A DNA stretch of 7,753 nt from Tardiphaga sp. (GCA_028290765.1 JAQGJF010000279.1:1-7753), one strand, 5' to 3'. Positions 1 to 5,825 are shown, numbered from the stretch's first letter. A program made the numbers and translations. Notes: a model not told the origin generated them from the sequence alone.

Positions 1-1010
1 TCATAGACCAGCCGGCCGACGATCTGGCCGTGTTCGAGAATGAACGGCACTTCGCGCGAGCGCACTTCGAGCACCGCGCGCGATCCCTGCCCGCCGGCGC
101 CGGCTTAGCCGAAGCCGGGATCGAAGAAGCCGGCATAGTGAACGCGAAACTCGCCGACCAGAGGATCGAACGGTACCATCTCGGCGGCGTAATCCGGCGG
201 CACCTGCACGGCTTCCTTGGAGGCGAGAATGTAGAACTCGCCGGGATCGAGAATCAACGTGCCGTCCGGCCGCGCGGCAATCGGCTCCCAGAACTCGCCG
301 ACGGCGTAGCCACCGCGGCGATCGATATCGACCACACCGGTGTGGCGCTTGGCGCGGTAGCCGACGAAGCCGCTGCCGTTTTCACCGCTGAGGTCGACGC
401 TCAGCGCCACACCATGGTTGAGATCCGCATCGTCGATATCGACCAGCCGCTCCAGCGCATGCAGCGCGTCGAGTTCATCGGCGTCGAGAATGGCCTCGCC
501 GGTACGAAAGCGGACCTGCGAGAGCCGAGATCCCTCGCGCAGCAGCACCGGAAAGGTTTTCGGGCTGATCTCGGCATAGAGCGGCCCGTGATATCCGGCA
601 CCGATCATGTCGAAGCGGCGGGTGCCGTCGGCGATCACCCGCGTGAACACATCGAGCCGCCCGGTCGAGCTTTTGGGATTGGCGGCGGCGACGATCTGTT
701 GCGGCAGCGCCAGGCTTTCCAGCAGCGGCACGATGTAGACACAATTGGTCTCCAGCACCGCGCCGTCGGACAGGTCGATCTCGTGCAGCTTCAATTCGTC
801 GATCCGCTCCGCCACGGTGGCGCCCGGCCCCGGCAGAAAGCTGGCGCGCACCCGATAGGCGATGTCGCCGAGCCGCAGATCGAGGCTGGCGGGCTGGATC
901 TGGCTCTCGACGAACGGATAGGCCGGCAGAATGAGCCCTGCATCCGCCATCGCCGCGATCATGCGGTCGGGCAGAATGCCATTGGCATCGGGAGCAAGCG
1001 TAAACGGCAA
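1..1010 (-). pseudogene. dcd: dCTP deaminase, two-domain Rhizobiales type, interrupted by an in-frame TAA and partial at the left edge
   Basis: Dcd deaminates dCTP to dUTP in the cytosol, feeding dUMP and dTTP synthesis. The start is TTG at 1010: a GAGG lies 8 bases upstream and an in-frame TGA at 1038-1040 blocks any longer start. The protein looks like two dUTPase/Dcd-fold repeats. Repeat 1 has PKSSTGR at residues 112-118, resembling the RSSLAR motif of E. coli Dcd, and AEIS with Glu147 where the catalytic Glu is expected. Repeat 2 has PGEFYILAS at 256-264 and AGFFDPGFG at 293-301. A TAA at 105-107 follows directly. The same frame then continues for 34 codons to the edge, including VLEVRSREVPF and HGQIVGRLVY, the expected end of repeat 2. 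The rhizobial family is about 365 residues long, and 336 codons are visible here. The gene is therefore a nonsense allele or a sequencing error. Repeat 1 keeps its active-site motifs, so partial function cannot be excluded. It is divergent from metZ. Confidence 0.9.
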
Positions 1011-1087
1011 ATCGTCGTCCTCAGAGGCGCGGCTTTGTCACCCGGTCACCAAAAATACACGGTATTATCGGTTATCCGATGGCCGGC

Positions 1088-1116
1088 TTGACGGAAAGGG
1101 CGCAGCGGAATAAGGC
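1088..1116 (+). promoter_or_regulatory. Candidate sigma-70-type promoter for metZ
   Basis: TTGACG at 1088-1093 is a good -35 box. After 17 bases, TAAGGC at 1111-1116 is a mediocre -10 box. Transcription would start near 1122-1125, just before the SAM-II aptamer at 1129, which is the expected arrangement for a riboswitch leader. The position is inferred from spacing and from the aptamer; there is no experimental support. The rest of the 1011-1128 intergenic stretch holds the dcd ribosome site and a short palindrome at 1067-1080 (ATCGG, 4 bases, CCGAT) of unknown meaning. I see no convincing promoter for dcd. Confidence 0.5.
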
Positions 1117-1128
1117 TACCACTTATCC

Positions 1129-1183
1129 CGTGGTGATTTGAGCCGGCCGGCTTGCAGCCACGTTAAATAAATCGCTAAACAGG
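1129..1183 (+). promoter_or_regulatory. SAM-II (SAM-alpha) riboswitch aptamer in the metZ leader
   Basis: The leader carries the SAM-II signature. P1 is formed by CGTGG (1129-1133) with CCACG (1158-1162). The conserved TGATTTG follows the 5' arm at 1134-1140, the loop contains CTTGCAG at 1151-1157, and the conserved 3' segment TTAAATAAATCGCTAAA spans 1163-1179 and ends in CAGG. SAM-II aptamers are compact H-type pseudoknots that bind S-adenosylmethionine and are known upstream of metA, metX, metZ and metC in alphaproteobacteria, lowering expression when SAM is plentiful. The location between a promoter and metZ fits this exactly. Its 3' end shares CAGG (1180-1183) with the antiterminator described next. 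I did not resolve the exact P2 pairs by eye. Confidence 0.95.
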
Positions 1184-1208
1184 CCGGGGACAGTGTGATC
1201 CCGGCCTG
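1180..1208 (+). promoter_or_regulatory. Antiterminator hairpin of the metZ riboswitch
   Basis: CAGGCCGGG (1180-1188) is perfectly complementary to CCCGGCCTG (1200-1208), giving 9 G+C-rich pairs around an 11-base loop. The 5' arm begins in the 3' end of the SAM-II aptamer. The 3' arm is also the 5' arm of the terminator at 1201-1234. This hairpin is therefore incompatible both with the folded aptamer end and with the terminator, as expected of an antiterminator. The pairing is seen directly; the regulatory role is inferred. Confidence 0.75.
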
Positions 1209-1234
1209 TGGAATTTTTCCAGGCCGGTTTTTTT
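1201..1234 (+). terminator. Rho-independent terminator controlled by the SAM-II aptamer
   Basis: CCGGCCT (1201-1207) pairs with AGGCCGG (1221-1227). After a two-base GT bulge, GGAA (1210-1213) pairs with TTCC (1217-1220) around a TTT loop, giving an almost continuous 11-pair stem. Seven T residues follow at 1228-1234. It lies between the aptamer and the metZ start, so it would stop transcription before the gene. When SAM holds the aptamer end, the antiterminator is disfavoured and this structure can form. Confidence 0.85.
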
Positions 1235-1255
1235 GTGGCCATTTCCGATGGCCAC
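1235..1255 (+). repeat. Perfect 8-bp hairpin between attenuator and metZ ribosome site
   Basis: GTGGCCAT (1235-1242) and ATGGCCAC (1248-1255) form a perfect stem with a 5-base loop. It starts right after the terminator T run and ends 3 bases before the GGAGG ribosome site (1259-1263). It may shield the leader of full-length mRNA or affect ribosome access. The 5' part GTGGCC can alternatively pair, with one G-U, to GGTCAC at 1262-1267, which overlaps the ribosome site. Confidence 0.6.
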
Positions 1256-1267
1256 GACGGAGGTCAC

Positions 1268-2473
1268 ATGTCTGAGACGAAAGCAGCCGCGTCTGCCACT
1301 GCCCATTATCGCCCCGAAACCCGGCTGGTCCATTCCGGCAATTTACGGTCGCAATTCGGCGAAACATCCGAAGCGCTGTTCCTGACCCAGGGTTTTGTCT
1401 ACGACACCGCCGAGCAATGCGAAGCGCGGTTCAAGGGCGAGGATCCCGGCTTTCTGTATTCGCGCTTCTCCAATCCGAATATTTCGATGTTCGAGCGCCG
1501 CATGATCGAGCTCGAAGGCGCCGAGGCGGGACGCTCCACCGCGACCGGCATGGCCGCGGTGACCACCGCGATCCTGGCGCCGCTCAAGGCCGGCGACCAT
1601 GTGGTGGCGGCGAAAGCGATGTTCGGCTCCTGCCGTTACGTGGTGGAAGACCTGCTGCCGCGCTACGGCATCCAATCGACGCTGGTCGACGGTCTCGATC
1701 TCGACCAGTGGCAAAAGGCGATGCGCCCGAACACCAAAACCTGCTTCCTGGAAAGCCCGACCAATCCGACGCTGGACGTGCTCGACATCGGCGCCATCGC
1801 CGAGATCGCGCACCAAAGCGGCGCCCGGCTGATCGTCGACAATGTGTTCGCGACGCCGATCTGGCAAAGTCCGCTGACCTTGGGCGCCGACGTCGTGGTC
1901 TATTCCGCGACCAAGCATATTGACGGCCAGGGCCGCTGCCTCGGCGGCATCATCCTGTCGTCGGAGGCCTTCATTGCCGAGCACATCCACAACTTCCTGC
2001 GCCAGACCGGCCCCACGCTGTCGCCGTTCAACGCCTGGACTCTGGTCAAGGGACTGGAGACACTGGCGATCCGGGTACGCCAGCAGACCGAGACGGCCGC
2101 CGCCGTGGCCGACGTGCTGGCCCAGCATCCGAAGATTTCCCGCCTGATCTATCCGGGCCGCGCCGACCATCCGCAAGCGGCGACGGTGAAGAAGCAGATG
2201 CGCGCGGGATCGACGCTGATCGGCTTCGAGGTCAAGGGCGGCAAAGCGGGTGCCTTCCGCTTTCTCAATGCGCTGAAACTGTCGCGGATCAGCAATAATC
2301 TCGGCGACGCCAAAAGCCTGGTGACGCATCCGGCCACCACGACGCATCAGCGGCTGACGCCGGAAGCGCGCGCCGAACTAGGCATCAGCGAAGGTTTTAT
2401 CCGCTATTCAGCGGGGCTGGAGCACCGCGACGATCTGATCGAGGATATGCAGGCGGCGCTGGAGAAGGCGTGA
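1268..2473 (+). CDS. metZ: O-succinylhomoserine sulfhydrylase
   Basis: This PLP enzyme converts O-succinylhomoserine and sulfide to homocysteine in cytosolic methionine synthesis. The 401-residue protein is of normal family length. Cys/Met-metabolism (gamma-family) motifs are in order: YSRFSNPN at 64-71 (phosphate-binding Tyr/Arg), TATGMAAV at 91-98, ESPTNPTLD at 162-170, IVDNVFATP at 189-197 with the PLP-ring Asp191, SATKHIDGQGR at 213-223 with Lys216 as the PLP Schiff-base lysine, and SLVTHPATTTH at 350-360. SATKHIDGQGR and DNVFATP fit MetZ better than cystathionine synthase or lyase. The start is ATG at 1268, with GGAGG at 1259-1263; an upstream in-frame ATG at 1208 lies inside the terminator and has no ribosome site. 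Expression is predicted to be governed by the SAM-II attenuator upstream. The gene stands alone and converges on the SGNH operon. Confidence 0.96.
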   Translation: MSETKAAASATAHYRPETRLVHSGNLRSQFGETSEALFLTQGFVYDTAEQCEARFKGEDPGFLYSRFSNPNISMFERRMIELEGAEAGRSTATGMAAVTTAILAPLKAGDHVVAAKAMFGSCRYVVEDLLPRYGIQSTLVDGLDLDQWQKAMRPNTKTCFLESPTNPTLDVLDIGAIAEIAHQSGARLIVDNVFATPIWQSPLTLGADVVVYSATKHIDGQGRCLGGIILSSEAFIAEHIHNFLRQTGPTLSPFNAWTLVKGLETLAIRVRQQTETAAAVADVLAQHPKISRLIYPGRADHPQAATVKKQMRAGSTLIGFEVKGGKAGAFRFLNALKLSRISNNLGDAKSLVTHPATTTHQRLTPEARAELGISEGFIRYSAGLEHRDDLIEDMQAALEKA

Positions 2474-2480
2474 GGGAGAA

Positions 2481-2540
2481 GCGAATAGCGAGTAGGAAGC
2501 AGCGACTGGAAAGAAATTCTATTCGCTATTCCCTATTCGC
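2481..2540. repeat. Inverted repeat (GAATAGCG type) between convergent genes, possible bidirectional terminator
   Basis: GAATAGCGAGTAG (2483-2495) pairs with CTATTCGCTATTC (2519-2531) through 13 pairs including one G-T wobble, across a 23-base loop. A further partial copy, CCTATTCGC, follows at 2532-2540. The unit is iterated (GCGAATAG appears several times in both orientations), which points to a dispersed intergenic repeat rather than a plain terminator. It fills almost the whole gap between the ends of metZ and the SGNH operon, and a hairpin here would serve both transcripts. There is no long T run on either side. Confidence 0.7.
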
Positions 2541-2547
2541 CGCTCAT

Positions 2548-3549
2548 TCACATCGGCCGGGAGGCCTGCACGGTCGGCGGCGCGTTGATGCCGAGCTTGA
2601 CCTGGCCGACTGACTTGATGATGTTGTCGCCGAGCAATTGGGCGAAGCAGGCATAGCCCCAGTCGTTCATGTGCAGTCCGTCGGAGATGACGAAGCTGTC
2701 GAACGGTATCGACTGGCCCTCGTGCCATTCGCGCATCACCTCGAAGCGCGGGAAGACGCCGACATGCTTGAGCGCGGCGACCTTGCTCAGCAGTTGCACC
2801 ATCTTGCCGGCGTTCTCGGCCTTGGCGTTGACCGCCGGCGAATATTGCGGATCGACCAGCACCAGATCGGCGCCGGCGGCCTGAATGCGCCCGATGCCGT
2901 CTTCCACCATCTGGGCGGTCTCAGTGGGATCGAGATTGCGCAGCACGGCGTTGGTGCCGACCTGCCAGATCACCATGTCCGGCTTCATGTCGATCACCGA
3001 TGTCTGCAGCCGTTTCATCATCTCGGGCGCATCTTCGCCGCCATTGCCGCGGTTGAGCACGGTGATGTCGGCGGTTGGATACTGGCGGCGCAACTGGGCG
3101 ACCAGCCGGTTGGGATAGGTAAATTCGGGAGCACTGCTGCCGAAGCCGGCGGTCGATGACGACCCGAACGCGATGATGAGGACCGGCTGGCCCGCGGCCA
3201 ATTTGTTGGCCACATGGGGCAGCGATCCCACCGACTTGGCGCCGCCCTTCGGCGGCAGGCAGGGCACGCGGTTGAAGATGTTGCTGGCGCTCTTGGCGAC
3301 TTCCTTGACCTTGTCGATGGCTTTGCTGGTCAGGCTCTTCTTCGCGGCAGCCCCTGTGACGGCCGGATCGACGGCGGCGAGGTTGCCGCTCGCGGCAGTA
3401 TTGCCCGGGGCGATCCTGCTGCTGTCTGCAGGCGCCGCCTGAGCGGTTTGGGCGCGCGCATGCCGGACCGATGCCGGCGTCAACAGCAGCGACGCCGCGA
3501 CTGCAAGGGCAATGGCAGCAACTCCGGAACAACGACGCTCACAAATCAT
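2548..3549 (-). CDS. Exported SGNH/GDSL-family hydrolase or acyl esterase, catalytic residues intact
   Basis: The 333-residue protein begins with a signal peptide: basic MICERR, a hydrophobic core AAIALAVAASLLL, and a likely AxA cleavage near residues 32-34 (ARA). An Ala-rich linker of about 60 residues precedes an SGNH domain. Block I is FGSSSTAG with GSS at 129-131 and nucleophile Ser131. Block II is RGNGGED near 167-173 (oxyanion Gly), block III is WQVGTN with Asn200, and block V is DGLH with Asp290 and His293. The start is ATG at 3549, whose A is shared with the TAA of the upstream gene (TAATG), with GAGG 13 bases upstream. A longer reading from 3627 would overlap that gene and bury the signal peptide. 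The mature protein has two Cys, 97 and 301. It is last in an operon with opgC and a degenerate paralog, so it probably acts in the periplasm on acyl esters of an envelope glycan. The substrate is unknown. Confidence 0.88.
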   Translation of the reverse strand: MICERRCSGVAAIALAVAASLLLTPASVRHARAQTAQAAPADSSRIAPGNTAASGNLAAVDPAVTGAAAKKSLTSKAIDKVKEVAKSASNIFNRVPCLPPKGGAKSVGSLPHVANKLAAGQPVLIIAFGSSSTAGFGSSAPEFTYPNRLVAQLRRQYPTADITVLNRGNGGEDAPEMMKRLQTSVIDMKPDMVIWQVGTNAVLRNLDPTETAQMVEDGIGRIQAAGADLVLVDPQYSPAVNAKAENAGKMVQLLSKVAALKHVGVFPRFEVMREWHEGQSIPFDSFVISDGLHMNDWGYACFAQLLGDNIIKSVGQVKLGINAPPTVQASRPM

Positions 3550-4343
3550 TAACGCTGAATCCTCAGTTCCGCTTTGTTGACATGGGCGGCATCGATCACA
3601 AACGTCGACAACGCGCGGCCGAGGCAATCGTGAACACGTTTTGCCAGTTCGACCCCGTGTGACGCACTGAAAAGATCGAAATCCCCCGTTTCATTCCACT
3701 GTCGCATGATGGCGAACCTGTCGAACAGCGGAACATCGTGCTGTTGGGCGACGACGCGCATATTATCTAGGTAGGCCGATGCCGAAATCATCGTCTCAGT
3801 CCGGGGACTATATTGCAAATTCATTAAAACTACGTCGGCCCCGGCCTTTTGCATTGCAGCGACGCCGTCGTCGATGGCGCCCCGAAAGTCGTCCGGATCG
3901 ACCGATCTCAGGGCGTCGACGGTTCCGGTCTGCCAAACGACCAGGGTCGGCTTCCGGTCCTCGACCAGCTTTTCAAGGCTGGGAGCGATTTCCTCGGCGG
4001 TTTTCTTGACCTGCAATTCGACGCTTACATTCACCGTGACGGCCGGCAACTTCTCGTGGAGCGCCACCTGCAACCGGGCCGGGTAGGCCGACGTCCCGTC
4101 AGCCATACCAATGGTTGAAGACCGGCTGCCCACTACCAGAATTTCCAGCCGGCGGTCGGTTTTCAACGCCTGTTCGACCTTGGGCAAGGTACTTTCGCTG
4201 CTGAGAAGATAGGCTGGAACATCGCAACTGTGGGGCGCGTCTTCGGCGCGCGTGGAACCTGCGGCCACACACGCCGCCACCACCATCAGGGCCAAAACAG
4301 GCTTGAAAACAGCCTTAAACGCGGCCTTGAAGTCGGCCTTCAT
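3549..4343 (-). CDS. Exported SGNH-like protein with degenerate active site (putative pseudoenzyme), paralog of the downstream gene
   Basis: The 264-residue protein starts at ATG 4343, overlapping the opgC stop as ATGA, with GGAGGG about 7 bases upstream. Its signal peptide has a Lys-rich start made of KAxF repeats, the core PVLALMVVAACVAA, and likely cleavage after STRA near residue 33. It aligns with the following gene through YPARL, KPTLVVWQTGT, LRSVDP, AGADVVLMNLQYSP and FDRFAIMRQWNE, so the two are tandem paralogs. Catalytic blocks have decayed. Block I is GSRSSTIG (72-79), with an extra residue. The block II Gly is not recognisable. Block III reads GTV (140-142) instead of GTN. Block V reads HGVE (229-232) where the partner has DGLH, so both Asp and His are gone. 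The frame is open and coupled on both sides, which argues against a dead gene. It is likely a structural or glycan-binding partner, much as some envelope acylation systems carry accessory SGNH-like subunits. The function is inferred. Confidence 0.85.
   Translation of the reverse strand: MKADFKAAFKAVFKPVLALMVVAACVAAGSTRAEDAPHSCDVPAYLLSSESTLPKVEQALKTDRRLEILVVGSRSSTIGMADGTSAYPARLQVALHEKLPAVTVNVSVELQVKKTAEEIAPSLEKLVEDRKPTLVVWQTGTVDALRSVDPDDFRGAIDDGVAAMQKAGADVVLMNLQYSPRTETMISASAYLDNMRVVAQQHDVPLFDRFAIMRQWNETGDFDLFSASHGVELAKRVHDCLGRALSTFVIDAAHVNKAELRIQR
4293..4340 (-). repeat. Four 12-bp tandem repeats coding KAxF in a signal peptide
   Basis: Directly after the start codon of the SGNH-like gene, four 12-base units of the form AAG-GCN-GNN-TTY encode KADF, KAAF, KAVF and KPVL. 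The third and fourth units diverge slightly (GTTTTC and GTTTTG endings). They extend the positively charged n-region of the signal peptide. Copy number of such in-frame repeats can vary between strains without frameshift. Confidence 0.75.
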
Positions 4344-5614
4344 GATCCCCCTCCGGCGAGATCAGCATCGGCGTCGGTGCTTTTCGCGCGCGTTCCGCCT
4401 TTGCCAACGACCCCTTTGTACCACGAAAACAGCCACGCGGCGGCACTCATCACGACTATTCCGGCTACACTGATAACGAAATGCATCCCGGCACCGCCCG
4501 AGACTTCGGCCAAGATGAAATGCCCGGCAAACGCCAGGAACACGCCGAGGCAGAAGATCTCCAGCGAGTGCTGGCCGCACCGGATCAGGGGCCGCAACCA
4601 GGGCGATTTCAACCCTGCCCAGTCCCGCGGCAGGAAGCGCACGGTCAGCGCCGCCAGCGCCAGGAAATGTGCGAAGCGCAATACGTCTAGATCGGTCTTG
4701 TTGATCGGGTACATCCACTGTTCGATGAGGCGTGGCAGCAAATGATGGAACTGGGGAATATACCAGGTCAGCGTGACCCAGAACGCCGCCAGCAGATAGG
4801 CGACACAAATCCACAGCGTGATGTTCGACGACAGGATTCGCGACATCCGCTTGGCGCCGCCCAGCGCGCACCAGGCGCCGAATACGAACAGCAATTGCCA
4901 GGCATAGGGATTGAAGGCCCAGACTCCGTTGGGATAGGCCGACAAGTAGAGGTCATACTCCCAGGTCAGGGCATAGAGCGCGACCGACAGCGCCAGCGCG
5001 AGATCGGCGCGGCGCTGCATCAGCCAGAGGATCGGCGGCAGGAAAATCATCAGCACGATATAGAGCGGCAACACGTCCATATTGACAGGGCGGAATTTCA
5101 GCAGCAGCGCCTGAACAATGGTCACGTCGGGCTGCTTGAGAAAATCCAGGATGCCCATTTCTTCCGAATACAGCGGATTTTCGAAACTGTTGGCGACGTA
5201 GGAAATCTCGGCGAGAAAGATCGTGAACAGGAACACATGCGCGACATAGATCTGCCAGACCCGTTTCAGGATCCGCGCGGTCGCGACGATAAAGCCCTGC
5301 TCGAGCATCGCGCGGCCATAGACAAAGGCCGCGGTGTATCCGGAAATGAAAATGAAGATCTCGGTGGCGTCGCTGAAACCGTAGTTTCGGATCGTGAACC
5401 AGGTCAGGATATTGGGCGGCAGATGGTCGATGAAGATCAGCCACAGCGCCATGCCGCGAAACAGGTCGAGCCGCAGTTCGCGCTCGCCCGCCGCGATCGG
5501 CAGCGAGATTGCCTTGCCGGCAGCCAACGGCGGCGATGTCGCCAAATCCTTTGGCGCATCCACACGTGACACTCCGGCAATCGGGTCGGCAACGGATGTC
5601 ATCGGGCACCGCAT
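4340..5614 (-). CDS. opgC: OpgC-type membrane acyltransferase, periplasmic glucan succinylation family
   Basis: OpgC is an integral membrane acyltransferase that adds succinyl (or related acyl) groups to osmoregulated periplasmic glucans. The 424-residue protein has about ten hydrophobic segments, for example near 54-70, 84-100, 122-140, 180-199, 204-217, 238-252, 265-285, 313-328, 351-370 and 378-397. The hallmark N-terminal block is present: RLDLFRG at 48-54, FIDHLPPN at 61-68 with Asp63 and His64, RNYGFSDATEIFIFISGY at 76-93. VNMDVLPLYI at 177-186 is also typical of the family. The first ~45 residues are a Pro/Ala-rich cytosolic lead, and the tail after 400 is polar. Start choice is uncertain: ATG at 5614 and ATG at 5602 both lack a clear ribosome site. 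It is first in an operon with two exported SGNH proteins, joined by a 4-base ATGA overlap. A general acyltransferase-3 relative with another glycan target is the main alternative. Confidence 0.9.
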   Translation of the reverse strand: MRCPMTSVADPIAGVSRVDAPKDLATSPPLAAGKAISLPIAAGERELRLDLFRGMALWLIFIDHLPPNILTWFTIRNYGFSDATEIFIFISGYTAAFVYGRAMLEQGFIVATARILKRVWQIYVAHVFLFTIFLAEISYVANSFENPLYSEEMGILDFLKQPDVTIVQALLLKFRPVNMDVLPLYIVLMIFLPPILWLMQRRADLALALSVALYALTWEYDLYLSAYPNGVWAFNPYAWQLLFVFGAWCALGGAKRMSRILSSNITLWICVAYLLAAFWVTLTWYIPQFHHLLPRLIEQWMYPINKTDLDVLRFAHFLALAALTVRFLPRDWAGLKSPWLRPLIRCGQHSLEIFCLGVFLAFAGHFILAEVSGGAGMHFVISVAGIVVMSAAAWLFSWYKGVVGKGGTRAKSTDADADLAGGGS

Positions 5615-5644
5615 GAGAGGGCAAAATCGCGCGCCATACGAAAA

Positions 5645-5672
5645 ATTGTACCGGCCTCCGATTTACAAGCAA
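5645..5672 (-). promoter_or_regulatory. Candidate promoter of the opgC-SGNH operon
   Basis: On the minus strand, TTGCTT (5672-5667) and TACAAT (5650-5645) are separated by 16 bases, a fair match to sigma-70 boxes with a near-consensus -10. Transcription would start near 5638, leaving a leader of about 24 bases before ATG 5614. The -35 box lies inside the first of two direct repeats (5660-5690). The prediction rests on sequence only. Confidence 0.45.
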
Positions 5673-5690
5673 TTCGGATTTACAGGCAAT
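5660..5690. repeat. Two 14-bp direct repeats over the opgC -35 region, possible operator
   Basis: GATTTACAAGCAAT (5660-5673) and GATTTACAGGCAAT (5677-5690) differ at one base and are spaced 17 bases start to start. The first covers the predicted -35 box of opgC and the second lies just upstream of it. Such placement suits a regulator-binding site, but chance duplication is possible. The rest of the 5615-5831 intergenic stretch holds nothing else I can support apart from the two candidate promoters. Confidence 0.55.
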
Positions 5691-5796
5691 CTTGCCGGGG
5701 CGGATCAAGCGCGTGGAACAGATTTAGGTCGGAACTATGTTGAAACGACGATCACCATCTGCGCTTAAATTGCGTGGCGCATGGCGGCCACAAAGA

Positions 5797-5825
5797 TTGG
5801 TTCCGCCGCCGCTTTTCGATATGAT
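5797..5825 (+). promoter_or_regulatory. Candidate promoter of apaG, giving a leaderless or near-leaderless mRNA
   Basis: TTGGTT (5797-5802) and TATGAT (5820-5825, five of six consensus bases) are separated by 17 bases. The predicted transcription start falls at about 5831-5833, on the apaG ATG. A weaker alternative lies upstream (TTGAAA at 5740-5745 and CTTAAA at 5764-5769), which would give a leader of about 55 bases. No ribosome site is visible before ATG 5832, consistent with leaderless initiation. Confidence 0.35.

Noticed and set aside
105..107. Recoding of the dcd stop as selenocysteine or pyrrolysine
   Set aside because: The codon is TAA, not TGA or TAG, and no recoding element or family precedent is visible.
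1067..1080. Short palindrome ATCGG-TTAT-CCGAT upstream of dcd and metZ
   Set aside because: Five-base arms are too short to call an operator without conservation data.
30..1091. Long plus-strand open frame of 353 codons opposite dcd
   Set aside because: Composition (many His, Gly, Arg, Gln) is that of an antisense shadow in high-GC DNA; the minus strand carries clear Dcd motifs.
1208..1267. Upstream in-frame ATG extension of metZ
   Set aside because: It would translate the terminator and hairpin; GGAGG is correctly placed for ATG 1268 and MetZ homologs begin there.
1343..2347. Minus-strand frame of 334 codons opposite metZ
   Set aside because: No recognisable domain, shadow composition, and fully covered by unmistakable metZ coding sequence.
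3550..3627. Longer N-terminus for the intact SGNH gene from 3627
   Set aside because: It overlaps the upstream paralog by 78 bases and would bury the signal peptide inside the protein; TAATG coupling favours 3549.
4742..5569. Plus-strand frame of 275 codons opposite opgC, rich in Gln, Arg, Asp
   Set aside because: It is the antisense of OpgC membrane segments; no family motif and no ribosome site.
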